From Paenibacillus sp. FSL H7-0737 (GTDB taxonomy: Bacteria; Bacillota; Bacilli; Paenibacillales; Paenibacillaceae): a stretch of DNA of 64,000 bases. The notes beneath the pieces were generated by a model. That model ran no database searches. It saw only the letters and a program-made list of their open reading frames with translations, and was not told where the DNA came from. Shown here one piece after another: positions 25,802-34,989 of the stretch. The DNA is taken from positions 2,728,001-2,792,000 of the forward strand of contig NZ_CP009279.1 of the NCBI RefSeq assembly GCF_000758545.1, read 5' to 3'. Position 1 is the stretch's first letter; every line of letters begins with the position of its first letter. Both the position numbers and the translations under genes were made by a program.

Positions 25802-26737
25802 TTACAGAATGCGCTGCATATGCAGGATTACGTTGCTCCAATACCCTGAGTCCAGCTCACTGATCTGAACCCCGGGATCACCCCAAGTATGAATGAACTT
25901 TCCATCCCCAATGTAAATACCGACATGCCCGGGTATAGCGTCACTTTCAAACCGACCTGGGACAGTGAAGAATATAAGATCGCCGACATCTAATGCACTG
26001 CGTTGTACGCGAGAACCTATATTATCTTGATCCTTGGCTAAGCGCGGTAAGTTTACACCGAATTGTTTGAATACATGCCTTGTAAAAGAAGAACAATCAA
26101 ATTTCTTAGTCTCTTCATAAGGCCCGGTACCGAATTCATAAGGCACACCTAAGAATTTTTTGGCATAAGTAACTAATTCCTTCTTGTCTGCTTCAGAAAT
26201 ACTTTGAATGTGAAATGGTTTAGCTTCATTCAATGATTTAGCAGATGGTGTTTTTATAATAGCTTCATGGTCGGTCGGTGTGGCTATGTTGATTTCACCA
26301 GACTGAGGATTCCAACCCACCTCCGTTTGAAGAAATTTGGATAGGGCTAAAGGTGTGATATAGATTTGACCTTCTTGTCGTCTAGGTGCCTGCGGTAATG
26401 TGATTTTCTCACCTAGGGAGAAGACTTGAGTAGAGCCAGGGCGCAGCATATACATAACATCACTGTAGCCAATTTTGGTGTATCCCCCATGAGTAGCATC
26501 ATCTTTCATACGATAACCGAGTGAAGTAATCGCAGGTTTGAGTGGAATCCAGTACTTTCCTTGAGCATCGGTGATGGCGGACTTTTCATAATAACTTGAG
26601 GCTTGCATGCCATCGGGAGTTACGGCGTTTACCTTGGGTTTTTGTGATTGTGAAGAGTAACCGCATGCGGTACTTGATAAAACGGCAGCGAGCAATACAG
26701 TAGCAGTGGATAGTAATTTTTTGTGGTTATTAGGCAT
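25802..26737 (-). CDS. NlpC/P60 peptidoglycan hydrolase with N-terminal stalk domain, probable lipoprotein
   Basis: 311 residues from ATG 26737, preceded by TTGGAGCG on the - strand. A signal peptide with hydrophobic core (LLSTATVLLAAVLSS) ends at STAC-G, a somewhat weak lipobox. A beta-rich domain resembling the copper amine oxidase N-terminal 'stalk' repeat (YWIPLKPAITSLGY, YITPLALSKFLQT, GEINIATP) spans about residues 55-165. The C-terminal NlpC/P60 domain has catalytic Cys in FDCSSFTRHVF and His in GHVGIYIGDGKFIHT. It should cleave peptide stems of peptidoglycan outside the membrane. Convergent with the P-type ATPase. Confidence 0.88.
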   Translation of the reverse strand: MPNNHKKLLSTATVLLAAVLSSTACGYSSQSQKPKVNAVTPDGMQASSYYEKSAITDAQGKYWIPLKPAITSLGYRMKDDATHGGYTKIGYSDVMYMLRPGSTQVFSLGEKITLPQAPRRQEGQIYITPLALSKFLQTEVGWNPQSGEINIATPTDHEAIIKTPSAKSLNEAKPFHIQSISEADKKELVTYAKKFLGVPYEFGTGPYEETKKFDCSSFTRHVFKQFGVNLPRLAKDQDNIGSRVQRSALDVGDLIFFTVPGRFESDAIPGHVGIYIGDGKFIHTWGDPGVQISELDSGYWSNVILHMQRIL

Positions 26738-26897
26738 ATGACACGCTCCAAATTCAAACTGTAGTTTAAGTTTGTGCAGGGGGCTTTTTTTTATGTAATG
26801 GGGACCAAGGCAATCACTGTAAGACATAACCAAGTCCTTCCTATATTGGTGAGTTATGCGCTATAAAATTTGTAATCTATGGAAGTAGGATAAGTGA

Positions 26898-26926
26898 TTG
26901 ACGGATAAACAACCTCCATATAATAT
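26898..26926 (+). promoter_or_regulatory. Sigma-A promoter of the TrpX-type ABC operon
   Basis: TTGACG (26898-26903), 17-base spacer, TAATAT (26921-26926), with an overlapping TATAAT two bases earlier. It leaves a leader of about 125 bases before the binding-protein gene. Confidence 0.6.
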
Positions 26927-26982
26927 AGGTTTAATAGATTTCTATCATTATTGTGAGGTACGTGTAAGCTTATGCTTTAATG

Positions 26983-26998
26983 CTTTTATCGATAAAAG
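26983..26998. promoter_or_regulatory. Perfect 16-bp palindrome in the ABC operon leader
   Basis: CTTTTATCGATAAAAG is its own reverse complement. It lies about 57 bases downstream of the promoter -10 and 63 bases before the start codon. It is a candidate operator; the regulator is unknown. Confidence 0.5.
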
Positions 26999-27061
26999 TG
27001 ATAATGCTGAGTCGCTCACTTTGATGCACGCGTTAATAATCTAATGAAATGGGGTACTTTA

Positions 27062-28132
27062 ATGAAAAAGAGAAACATTTTTGCAGGTTTAAGCTTATGC
27101 TTCATGCTAGTAGCTGCTGGCTGTGGCAACAATAATGCCGCTGTAAACTCAGGAAACGCAACAAGCACTGGAAATGCGCCAACGAATGCTGGAACCGCTG
27201 ATTCCAAAACGTACAAAATCGCAATTTCCCAATACGTAGAACATCCATCACTTGATGCTACACGCGAAGGTATTCTTGCTGCTTTGAAGGATGCCGGGCT
27301 TGTTGAAGGAGAGAACCTGAAGGTTGACCTTGAGAATGCTCAAGCTGACCCTGCGAATAACTTGACCATTGCTCAGAAGATTGCAGCTGACACTAATGAT
27401 TTGGTATTGGCTATTGCAACACCTTCTGCTCAATCGGTTGTTCAAGCGCTTAGTAAATCAAGTAAGGACACTCCGATACTGTTCGCAGCAGTGACTGATC
27501 CACTCGATGCAAAGATCGTAACTGATCTGGAGCACCCAGGTGGAAATGTTTCTGGTGTATCAGATACGAATCCTGAAGCTATTAATAGATTAATGCAATT
27601 CATTGCTACTCAATTTCCTAATGTGAAGAAGCTGGGCATTGTTATCAATGAAGGTGAACCGAATGCTGTAATTATGGCGGATATTGCTAAGAAAGAGCTG
27701 GATAAACATGGCATTGAGCTTGTGAAGGCAGCCATCACAAATACTTCTGAAGTGAAGCAAGCTGCTGAATCACTAGCTGGTCGTGTAGATGCATTCTACA
27801 TTACTTTGGATAACACAGTAGTGAGCGCTGTTGATACGATTATTCAAACAGCTAATGATAAGAAAATACCGTTCTTCTCCAGCGACCGGGATACCGTTGA
27901 AAAAGGCGCATTTGCAACCGTTGGCTTCAAATATTTCGACCATGGTTACCAAGTTGGACAAATGGCAGTGGACATTCTGAAGAATGGTAAAAAGCCAGCA
28001 GATATGAAAGTAACGATGCAAGAAAAGCTCGATCTTATCCTTAACCTTAAAGCGGCTGCCGCACAAGGCATAGAAGTGACGGATGCGATGAAAAAAGAAG
28101 TTGCCGATCAAGCTAACAATATTATTCAATAA
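27062..28132 (+). CDS. ABC transporter substrate-binding lipoprotein (TrpX/DUF534-type)
   Basis: 356 residues from ATG 27062. The signal peptide ends in a clear lipobox VAAGC (Cys21), followed by an Asn/Ala/Thr-rich linker. The mature part starts YKIAISQYVEHPSLDATREGI and contains IATPSAQSVVQAL, FAAVTDPLDAKIV and FFSSDRDTVEKGAFATVGF, typical of the periplasmic-binding family PF04392. Members of this family in Gram-positive bacteria include TrpX for tryptophan import, but ligand cannot be assigned from sequence. It is the first gene of a three-gene ABC operon. Confidence 0.88.
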   Translation: MKKRNIFAGLSLCFMLVAAGCGNNNAAVNSGNATSTGNAPTNAGTADSKTYKIAISQYVEHPSLDATREGILAALKDAGLVEGENLKVDLENAQADPANNLTIAQKIAADTNDLVLAIATPSAQSVVQALSKSSKDTPILFAAVTDPLDAKIVTDLEHPGGNVSGVSDTNPEAINRLMQFIATQFPNVKKLGIVINEGEPNAVIMADIAKKELDKHGIELVKAAITNTSEVKQAAESLAGRVDAFYITLDNTVVSAVDTIIQTANDKKIPFFSSDRDTVEKGAFATVGFKYFDHGYQVGQMAVDILKNGKKPADMKVTMQEKLDLILNLKAAAAQGIEVTDAMKKEVADQANNIIQ

Positions 28133-28142
28133 GACATTCTAT

Positions 28143-28168
28143 AGGGGCGATTCCATGAGGGCGCCCCT
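28143..28168 (+). other. Intercistronic hairpin between binding-protein and permease genes
   Basis: AGGGGCG (28143-28149) pairs with CGCCCCT (28162-28168) with no T-run after it. Such hairpins often protect the 3' end of an abundant binding-protein message and lower downstream expression; that role is inferred. Confidence 0.45.
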
Positions 28169-28193
28169 TGATGCTTGAAAGGAGAAGACTTCT

Positions 28194-29117
28194 ATGTATG
28201 ATTCAATGCTCGGGGCTGTGGAGATGGGTTTGCTCTATGCATTTATGGCTTTAGGGGTGTATATTACTTTTCGCATTTTGGATTTTCCTGATTTGACTGT
28301 AGATGGAAGCTTTACTACTGGCGGTGCTATTGCAGCCGTTATGATTACCAATGGTTATGCACCCTGGTTAGCCACGCTTGCTGCTATTGCAGGTGGGATG
28401 CTGGCAGGAATGTGTACCGGTCTACTACATACGAAGGGCAAGATTAATGGATTGTTATCCGGGATTCTAATGATGATCGCACTTTATTCCATCAATCTGA
28501 GAATTTTTGGCGGTAAGCCTAACTGGTCACTAATGGGTGATACCACGTTGTTCTCGTCCATCAATCCGCTTCTTGTTCTTCCTTTTATTGTTTTATTTGT
28601 GAAAATTCTAATGGATTTATTCTTGCGTACTGATCTTGGGCTTGCTTTAAGGGCTACCGGAGATAATGCAAGAATGATCCGTAGTCTGGGTGTAAACACA
28701 GATAACACGACAATTCTCGGCGTCAGTTTATCCAACGGAATGGTGGCACTTTCAGGTGCATTGATCACTCAGTATTCTACCTTTGCGGATTCCTCAATGG
28801 GTATAGGGATGATTGTTATCGGCTTAGCTTCGGTAATCATTGGTGAAGCCATTTTCGGTGCTGGAAATGTTTTCCGTGCGACGTTGGCAGTTGTTCTGGG
28901 ATCTATTGTTTACCGAATCGTAGTTGCATTAGCCTTGTATGTACCATGGTTGAGACCTTCGGATCTTAAGCTGATTACGGCGATTATCGTTATTTTCGCA
29001 CTTGTATTCCCATCGATTCAGCGTTTCTTGAAGCAGAAGAATATGGCGCGTAAACGTTCGCTTGAATTAGCTGAACAAGCGATTAGCAGCAAGAGAGGAG
29101 GCACCATCGATGCTTAA
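28194..29117 (+). CDS. ABC transporter permease (TrpY-type)
   Basis: 307 residues, with GAAAGGAGAAG before ATG 28194. It has eight or more predicted membrane helices and the BPD_transp_2 family fingerprint seen in branched-chain amino acid and TrpY-type permeases: DFPDLTVDGSFTTGGA near the N terminus and DLGLALRATGDNARMIRSLGV in the large cytoplasmic loop that docks the ATPase. A single permease gene implies a homodimer. The last eight bases overlap the ATPase gene. It belongs with the upstream binding protein; substrate remains unassigned, with an amino acid the best guess. Confidence 0.88.
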   Translation: MYDSMLGAVEMGLLYAFMALGVYITFRILDFPDLTVDGSFTTGGAIAAVMITNGYAPWLATLAAIAGGMLAGMCTGLLHTKGKINGLLSGILMMIALYSINLRIFGGKPNWSLMGDTTLFSSINPLLVLPFIVLFVKILMDLFLRTDLGLALRATGDNARMIRSLGVNTDNTTILGVSLSNGMVALSGALITQYSTFADSSMGIGMIVIGLASVIIGEAIFGAGNVFRATLAVVLGSIVYRIVVALALYVPWLRPSDLKLITAIIVIFALVFPSIQRFLKQKNMARKRSLELAEQAISSKRGGTIDA

Positions 29118-29904
29118 ACTGGATAACGTATCTAAGCTGTTTAATCCTGGGACACCGGATGAGAAGATCGCGCTACTTGGCATTGATTTGGAGCTTCTTC
29201 CTGGTGACTTTGTTACCATTATTGGAAGCAATGGTGCTGGTAAATCAACGCTAATGAACATTATTTCTGGTGTGATGAAGCCGGATCTTGGTTCAGCTAG
29301 TATTGAAGGGAATTCGATTAGCCATTTAGCAGAATATCAGCGCAGTCGCTGGATCGGACGGGTTTTTCAGGACCCGATGGCAGGTACGGCTCCACGGATG
29401 ACGATTGAAGAAAATTTAGCGATGGCTTTTAAAAGAGGGAAGAGTAGAGGATTATCGTTTGGTGTAAATGCAGCGAGACGGACGATGTTTCGTGAGGAGT
29501 TAAGTCGTCTCGGGATTGGATTGGAGAATCGTCTGCGAGCTAAGGTAGGATTATTATCTGGTGGGGAGAGACAAGCACTGAGTTTGCTAATGGCAACCTT
29601 TACCCAGCCGCAAATTTTGCTGTTAGACGAACATACAGCGGCACTTGATCCTTCACGAGCGGAGCTGATTACTAAACTGACAGAGTCTATCGTCCGTGAG
29701 ATGAAGCTGACTACGCTTATGGTTACCCATAACATGGAGCAGGCTATACGTCTTGGCAATCGTCTTATCATGATGGATAAAGGCCGTATTATCCTTGATA
29801 TTGATGAAACAAGGAAAAAGGATCTTACGGTAGAACGCCTGCTGGGAGAATTTGAGACCATCAGTGGTCATAAACTGGCGGATGATCGAATGATGCTTGG
29901 TTAG
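29110..29904 (+). CDS. ABC transporter ATP-binding protein (TrpZ-type)
   Basis: 264 residues. Energises the permease encoded upstream. Walker A GSNGAGKST (about 39-47), Q-loop in VFQDPMAGTAPRMT, signature LSGGERQ (about 148-154), Walker B ILLLDEHTAALDP and switch His in MVTHNM are all intact. The start ATG lies eight bases inside the permease gene with AGAGGAGG upstream, a typical coupled arrangement. The short segment NPGTPDEKIALLGIDL near the N terminus is common to this subfamily. A strong terminator follows, closing the three-gene operon. Confidence 0.92.
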   Translation: MLKLDNVSKLFNPGTPDEKIALLGIDLELLPGDFVTIIGSNGAGKSTLMNIISGVMKPDLGSASIEGNSISHLAEYQRSRWIGRVFQDPMAGTAPRMTIEENLAMAFKRGKSRGLSFGVNAARRTMFREELSRLGIGLENRLRAKVGLLSGGERQALSLLMATFTQPQILLLDEHTAALDPSRAELITKLTESIVREMKLTTLMVTHNMEQAIRLGNRLIMMDKGRIILDIDETRKKDLTVERLLGEFETISGHKLADDRMMLG

Positions 29905-29936
29905 TTTTGTATAGGAGTATCTTAGGCTCAGGATAG

Positions 29937-29985
29937 GGGCTTAAAGTGAATTCTGACTCTGGATTTCACTTTAAGTCCTTTTTGT
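29937..29985 (+). terminator. Terminator after the TrpXYZ-type operon
   Basis: GGCTTAAAGTGAA pairs with TTCACTTTAAGTCC around a 13-base loop, followed by TTTTTGTT. Confidence 0.85.
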
Positions 29986-30085
29986 TGTAAGTTTTCCCGA
30001 ATGCTTCAATATCATTTATGATAGGATATAGTGACGATAAATATTATTCCCATAATAAGGGTTTGGAGTGAATTGGAGGATGCTT

Positions 30086-31861
30086 ATGTTTTGGAAGAAT
30101 GTTAGCGCTTACAGGAGTTCGGGTATTTTTAATAAAATGATATTGATCATTTCATTTTTGCTGCTGCTGTCCTTTCTGTTCTCTTTAACCGTCCTGCAGT
30201 ATGTTTATCGAATTTATGACAAGCAAATCTATGAAAAGGCATCTGAAGTGCTGGGAATGTCATCTATCAGTATAGAGAGTACTTTGAGAGAGCTGGAACA
30301 ACTTTCTTTTACAGTGGTCTCTGATGAGCAAATTCAGGAATGTCTTCGCCAGTTGCAGGATGATCCTCAACCATATGAGCGGCAGGTCCTACATAATAAA
30401 ATCATTAACAGGTTAGTTGCCTTTGCAGGAGCAGAGAAATACGTTTATTCCATGATGTTATTGGATACGAATGGCGGCGCTATGACTGCGGGTAATCGGG
30501 AAGGTGTATCACAGGATCTCCAGGATCAATTAAAGCCTCTGGCTAAGGAAGCTAGCGGTAGTATTGTGTGGTATCCCCAAGGGAATAAGAATTCACTCCT
30601 GGCTGTTCGGCAGATTAAATCTTACACCGGATCAACCTTTACGCTGGACGATTTAGGGACGTTAGTCATTCGAATTCGGATTGATCGTATTATTGCAGAT
30701 AGCACTAGTAACACTTCGGATGGCGATCAGTTGATTGTTGCAGATGCGACTTCAGGGCTAGCGGTTTATCCCCAAACTCCGATGTTGCTGCCAAATGAGC
30801 TTAAAGCGGAAACGGAACGTTCCGAGCTTTATCGTACGGCTAAGTATGAAGAAGGAACATATTTTATAACGAAGACTAAATCATCTTATATGGAATGGAT
30901 GTATATCAATGCGACCCCCTTCAATGAGATGTTCAAACATATTACTTTTGTAAAAAAATTGGTCGTCATCATATTCGCGCTCATATTACTAATTGGATTG
31001 CTCTTAGGCTATCGATTAGCCCGAAGTATTGTACGCCCGATTTCAAAGCTGACTAAAAAAATGAAACAAATCGAGAAGGGTGATCTGGATAATCTGGAGG
31101 AACAGTCGCTAGGTGTCGTTTCACAAACTGCGCAGGACGAGGTAAGTCAGCTTAACAGAACCTTTAAAATGATGATCCGCAGAATCAGAGAACTTATCGA
31201 TGAGAATTATGCGAAGCAGCTCATTATTAGAGAGACCGAGCTTAAAGCACTGCAGGCACAGATCAATCCGCATTTTTTGTACAATACACTTGAATCGATC
31301 AATTGGTTAGCGAAGATGAACAAGCAAGCTAAAATCTCAGAAATGGTAGAAGCGCTCGGCTATTTGTTTCGCAGTTCGATTGGTCTTAAAGACCCGTTGA
31401 TTACAATTGAAAAAGAGCTCACCATTGTGCGCAATTATGTCATTATCCAGAAGACACGATTTGACGAGAGACTTGATTTCCGCATGGATTTTCCAGAGCA
31501 TTTGCATGACGCTTTAATTCCGAAGCTGACCCTTCAGCCATTGATCGAGAATGCGATCCGATATGCATTGGAGCCTAATATCGAGCCTTGCACGATTTCT
31601 ATAACCGTAAGTGAGGAAGACCAGGGCCTTGATATTCGTGTTAGTGATAATGGGCCGGGGATGAGTGCCGAGTTCATCAAAGATTTACAGCAGGGAAGAG
31701 TTAAGACACGTGGCGAAGGCATTGGGTTAGCGAACATCGCAGAGCGTATTCAAATCGTTTTTGGCCCAGAATGGGGTACAGTGATTGAAAGTGAGCGAGG
31801 TCAAGGAACAACAATACACGTACGTATACCTTATTTAAAAGGAGTGCAAGAGAATGTATAA
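30086..31861 (+). CDS. YesM-type sensor histidine kinase
   Basis: 591 residues. ATG 30086 has GGAGG at 30075-30079; in-frame GTG 30068 and ATG 30080 are poorly placed. Topology: membrane helix at about 20-42, extracellular sensor of about 240 residues (Cache-like), second helix near 290-312, HAMP linker RSIVRPISKLTKKM. A HisKA_7TM/His_kinase domain follows with AQINPHFLYNTLESINWL (phospho-His about 397), then an ATPase domain with NAIRYAL, DNGPGMS and GIGLANI. Such kinases sense extracellular sugars or oligosaccharides and signal to the AraC-type regulator encoded next, overlapping by eight bases. A cre-like site lies inside its first codons. Confidence 0.92.
   Translation: MFWKNVSAYRSSGIFNKMILIISFLLLLSFLFSLTVLQYVYRIYDKQIYEKASEVLGMSSISIESTLRELEQLSFTVVSDEQIQECLRQLQDDPQPYERQVLHNKIINRLVAFAGAEKYVYSMMLLDTNGGAMTAGNREGVSQDLQDQLKPLAKEASGSIVWYPQGNKNSLLAVRQIKSYTGSTFTLDDLGTLVIRIRIDRIIADSTSNTSDGDQLIVADATSGLAVYPQTPMLLPNELKAETERSELYRTAKYEEGTYFITKTKSSYMEWMYINATPFNEMFKHITFVKKLVVIIFALILLIGLLLGYRLARSIVRPISKLTKKMKQIEKGDLDNLEEQSLGVVSQTAQDEVSQLNRTFKMMIRRIRELIDENYAKQLIIRETELKALQAQINPHFLYNTLESINWLAKMNKQAKISEMVEALGYLFRSSIGLKDPLITIEKELTIVRNYVIIQKTRFDERLDFRMDFPEHLHDALIPKLTLQPLIENAIRYALEPNIEPCTISITVSEEDQGLDIRVSDNGPGMSAEFIKDLQQGRVKTRGEGIGLANIAERIQIVFGPEWGTVIESERGQGTTIHVRIPYLKGVQENV
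30100..30113 (-). promoter_or_regulatory. cre-like CcpA site inside the start of the yesM-like gene
   Basis: TGTAAGCGCTAACA on the - strand fits the core cre consensus TGNAANCGNWNNCA at every position. It covers codons 5-10 of the kinase gene, where bound CcpA could block transcription elongation. Confidence 0.55.
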
Positions 31862-33422
31862 GTTACTGCTGGTTGATGATGAACGGTTGATACTAGAAGG
31901 AATATCTCAGGTAGTGGACTGGGCGCAGGCAGGAACGGAACTTGTGGGTACTGCGCGAAACGGGATAGAGGCCTTAGAGAAAATAGAGGAGCTTCGCCCA
32001 GAAATAGTGATTACTGATATTTCCATGCCCGGATTGGATGGACTAGGCTTGGTGCAGAAATGCAGTGATCGGTTTCCTGAGGTAAAGTTCGTTATGTTGA
32101 CGGGTTATAAGGATTTTGACTACGCCTGTATCGCTATGCAGCATGGAGTGAAACATTATCTGCTTAAGCCGTGCAATGAGAATCAAATTCATGATGCGTT
32201 AGTTGAACTGGTAGCAGAGCTCGATGAACTTAAGGGCCGGACGGAATTTGTAAATGATATGAAGCAACGTTTTACTAAAGTTCTACCGCATGTAAAGGAA
32301 CAATTTTTGAAGGAATGGATCTCTAACAAAACGTACGGGAGTCAAGATTTAGAGTATTATCAGGAGCTGCTAGGTATCGAATTAAATGACAAAGTGGTGC
32401 GTTTGATCTTGTTCAGACTGGAAGGTTCTTATGAATATGAGCAACTATTTGCTTTGCAAAATATTGCACAGGATATGCTGCAAGAAACGCTGCTTAGTAC
32501 AAGGATAGGCGGATTTATTCTGACACTAATGGAAGTCGAAGGAGAGACTGCGCTGAATAGTACACTGCTTGAACGAATTTCTGATGTACGGAAAATGTTC
32601 TACGAATTTTATAAAGTGGATGTAACCATTGCGATTAGTGACGCGGACTTCATGATACATTCACGGAGATTGTATCGTCAGACTCTGCAATGCCTTAACC
32701 ACTGCTTTTATATGGAAGAGGGAGGTTTGATCACAGGAAGTGATATTCCTAGTGATGAACTAAGCGGAAGAAATGACATTGAACTAGATGAAGAGCAAAT
32801 CTGTCTGCTGATTAAGGCGGGCGAACAAAGTGCAGTAGAGTTTGAATTAGAGCGGTTATTTAATCTGCTAGCTGAACAGCGTGTGGATATTAATGTAACG
32901 CGATCTTATGTTTTGCAATTGTATTCTGCGATGATACGTTTAGCCGTCCCTGATGAAAGAAATACCTTTACTTCAAGTATGGTGGAACTGGCTGAGATCA
33001 GGACTTTAAGTGGTCTTAAAGCCTATGTAAAAGATGCTGCTGCTCGTTTGACAGCGATGTATGATCGACATTTTCGCTGTCGCCAATCCTTAATCGTAGA
33101 TAAAATGTTCAAAATTATTGCGGATGATTATAAGAATGCGGAACTGTCACTTAGCTCAGTCGCTGCTGAGATGTTATACATGAATCCTGATTATCTCGGG
33201 AAAATATTTAAGAAAATCACGGGGGAGAAATTCTCTAATTACGTTACTAATTACCGGATTACTAAAGCATCAGAACACATTATGCATAGTGGTGATGTAA
33301 GAGTATTTGAGCTCGCTGAAATGTTCGGCTTCGGTGGGAATGCACAGTATTTTAGTCAAGTGTTCAAAAAAGTAACTGGGCAGACACCCACAGAATTTAT
33401 GAAACCCTCTCAAGGGAACTGA
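31854..33422 (+). CDS. YesN-type response regulator with AraC DNA-binding domain
   Basis: 522 residues. Receiver domain: LLVDDERLILEGI, phosphorylation Asp in VITDISMPGLDG (about 55), and Lys in YLLKPC (about 104). A long middle region (about 130-400) is typical of YesN-type regulators. Two AraC helix-turn-helix motifs at the C terminus end ELAEMFGFGGNAQYFSQVFKKVTGQTPTEF. It overlaps the kinase gene by eight bases, so the pair is co-translated. It most likely activates the downstream ABC transporter genes in response to a plant-derived sugar. A gap of about 125 bases with a cre-like site separates it from them. Confidence 0.93.
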   Translation: MYKLLLVDDERLILEGISQVVDWAQAGTELVGTARNGIEALEKIEELRPEIVITDISMPGLDGLGLVQKCSDRFPEVKFVMLTGYKDFDYACIAMQHGVKHYLLKPCNENQIHDALVELVAELDELKGRTEFVNDMKQRFTKVLPHVKEQFLKEWISNKTYGSQDLEYYQELLGIELNDKVVRLILFRLEGSYEYEQLFALQNIAQDMLQETLLSTRIGGFILTLMEVEGETALNSTLLERISDVRKMFYEFYKVDVTIAISDADFMIHSRRLYRQTLQCLNHCFYMEEGGLITGSDIPSDELSGRNDIELDEEQICLLIKAGEQSAVEFELERLFNLLAEQRVDINVTRSYVLQLYSAMIRLAVPDERNTFTSSMVELAEIRTLSGLKAYVKDAAARLTAMYDRHFRCRQSLIVDKMFKIIADDYKNAELSLSSVAAEMLYMNPDYLGKIFKKITGEKFSNYVTNYRITKASEHIMHSGDVRVFELAEMFGFGGNAQYFSQVFKKVTGQTPTEFMKPSQGN

Positions 33423-33487
33423 TTATTGAACAAACAAGACGGTTTTTTGTATTCAACAATTACTGAATATTTGAGAAGATTTATACA

Positions 33488-33501
33488 TGAAAGCGCTACC
33501 T
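33488..33501 (+). promoter_or_regulatory. cre-like CcpA site before the sugar-binding-protein gene
   Basis: TGAAAGCGCTACCT matches the cre core consensus TGNAANCGNWNNCA at all but the last base, and lies about 50 bases upstream of the binding-protein start. It suggests catabolite repression of the transporter. Confidence 0.5.
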
Positions 33502-33548
33502 AAAGGGATCAGAGCCTTTATACTATTATAGGAAAAGGGGACATGAAT

Positions 33549-34880
33549 TTGAAAAAGAGATTCGCTTTACTAGCCGTACCATTGTTGTTGTCATCGATGT
33601 TAGCTGGTTGTGGTGGAGGTAATAACAATAATAGTGCTGCCGCTACGGATTCCGCTACAAACACGCCTTCAGAAACGAAACCCGCAGCTACAACTTCAGC
33701 AGAACCCGTAACTCTGCGTATAGCTTGGTGGGGTGGAGATACACGGCATTCTTATACACAACAAGTGATTGATATGTATGAAACCAAGTACCCGAATGTA
33801 ACGATTGAACCTGAATATGCTTCATTCGATGATTATTGGAAGAAGCTTGCCCCTCAAGCAGCAGCGAATCGACTTCCTGATATCGTTCAAATGGATATTT
33901 CTTATATTAATCAATATGGGTCTAACGGACAGCTCGAAGATTTGAAGCCTTATTTGAACTCTCAGATCCAAGTCGGCGATGTGAATGAGAACGTCCTTAG
34001 TACTGGGGTAATCAATGAGAAGCAATTCGGAATTCCATTAGGCGTTAACGTACTTGGTTTTCAATATGACCCAGAATTGCTAAAGAAGGCAGGGGTGGAT
34101 TCCATTCCTGAGAACTGGACTTGGGATCAGTACAAAGAAATTGCTGCGAAAGCTAAATCAGCTGGACTGTATATCGACGGTTCTATGGCAGCTGACGTAT
34201 TCTTCAACTATTATCTGCGTACAAAAGGGCTGGCACTTTATAACAATGATGGTTCAGCGCTTGGATATGAGGATGATGCCTTGTTCACTGACTTTTTCGG
34301 AATGCTGTCTGGTTTAATTAAAGATGGAGCGGTTCCATCCCAAGACAAACTGAGCCAAAACAAAGGCGTTATCGAGGAGTCGGATATAGTAAAAGGAACA
34401 GGTATCGGCGTATGGCAATGGTCTAACCAATATGTTGCATTGCAAATCGCTGTAAATCGCCCTATGGCACTGGCACAAATGCCTGGTCCGGATATGGAAA
34501 AAGGACTCTACATGCAGCCAAGTATGTATTGGTCGGTTACTTCTAACTCAAAAGTGAAGGAAGAAGCAGCGAAGTTCGTTGATTTCTGGATTAATGATCC
34601 CGAAGCCAACAATCTAATCAAAGGCGAACGTGGTGTGCCAATTTCAAGCAAAATCAAAGAATCTGTAGCTTCACAATTAACGGATTCCGGTAAGCAAGTA
34701 TTTAAATTCGTAGCTGACATGGAGCCTACTACTTCTCCAATGAGTCCGCCAGTTGGATCGCCAGAGGTAGTAGCACTCCTTACAGACCTTGCTGAACAAA
34801 TGAACTTCGGCAAAATTGACCCAGCCGCAGCCGCCGCGCAGTTCCGAAAAGAAGCGAACGCTATTCTCTCCAGCCGGTAA
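33549..34880 (+). CDS. Sugar ABC transporter substrate-binding lipoprotein (YesO-like)
   Basis: 443 residues. TTG 33549 lies eight bases after AAAAGGGG, while the ATG at 33543 is only two bases from it. Lipobox SMLAGC is followed by a Gly/Asn/Thr linker. The mature part, TLRIAWWGGDTRHSYTQQ onward with IDMYETKYPNVTIEPEY and PDIVQMDISYINQYG, is a family 1 (CUT1) extracellular solute-binding fold. It captures a mono- or oligosaccharide for the two permeases downstream. The context (YesM/YesN pair, SGNH acetylesterase) suggests a rhamnogalacturonan or related pectic fragment; this is inference. No ATPase gene is in the operon, so a shared MsmX-type ATPase is expected. Confidence 0.88.
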   Translation: MKKRFALLAVPLLLSSMLAGCGGGNNNNSAAATDSATNTPSETKPAATTSAEPVTLRIAWWGGDTRHSYTQQVIDMYETKYPNVTIEPEYASFDDYWKKLAPQAAANRLPDIVQMDISYINQYGSNGQLEDLKPYLNSQIQVGDVNENVLSTGVINEKQFGIPLGVNVLGFQYDPELLKKAGVDSIPENWTWDQYKEIAAKAKSAGLYIDGSMAADVFFNYYLRTKGLALYNNDGSALGYEDDALFTDFFGMLSGLIKDGAVPSQDKLSQNKGVIEESDIVKGTGIGVWQWSNQYVALQIAVNRPMALAQMPGPDMEKGLYMQPSMYWSVTSNSKVKEEAAKFVDFWINDPEANNLIKGERGVPISSKIKESVASQLTDSGKQVFKFVADMEPTTSPMSPPVGSPEVVALLTDLAEQMNFGKIDPAAAAAQFRKEANAILSSR

Positions 34881-34989
34881 TAGAAGGTAATAGATAACTA
34901 TACTGCGTCTAACATGGGAAACGGCATGCCATTTGGTTAGGCGGCAGTCCGTTTCCCTTATTATTCACATAAAAAGGAGTTGGAGACCC

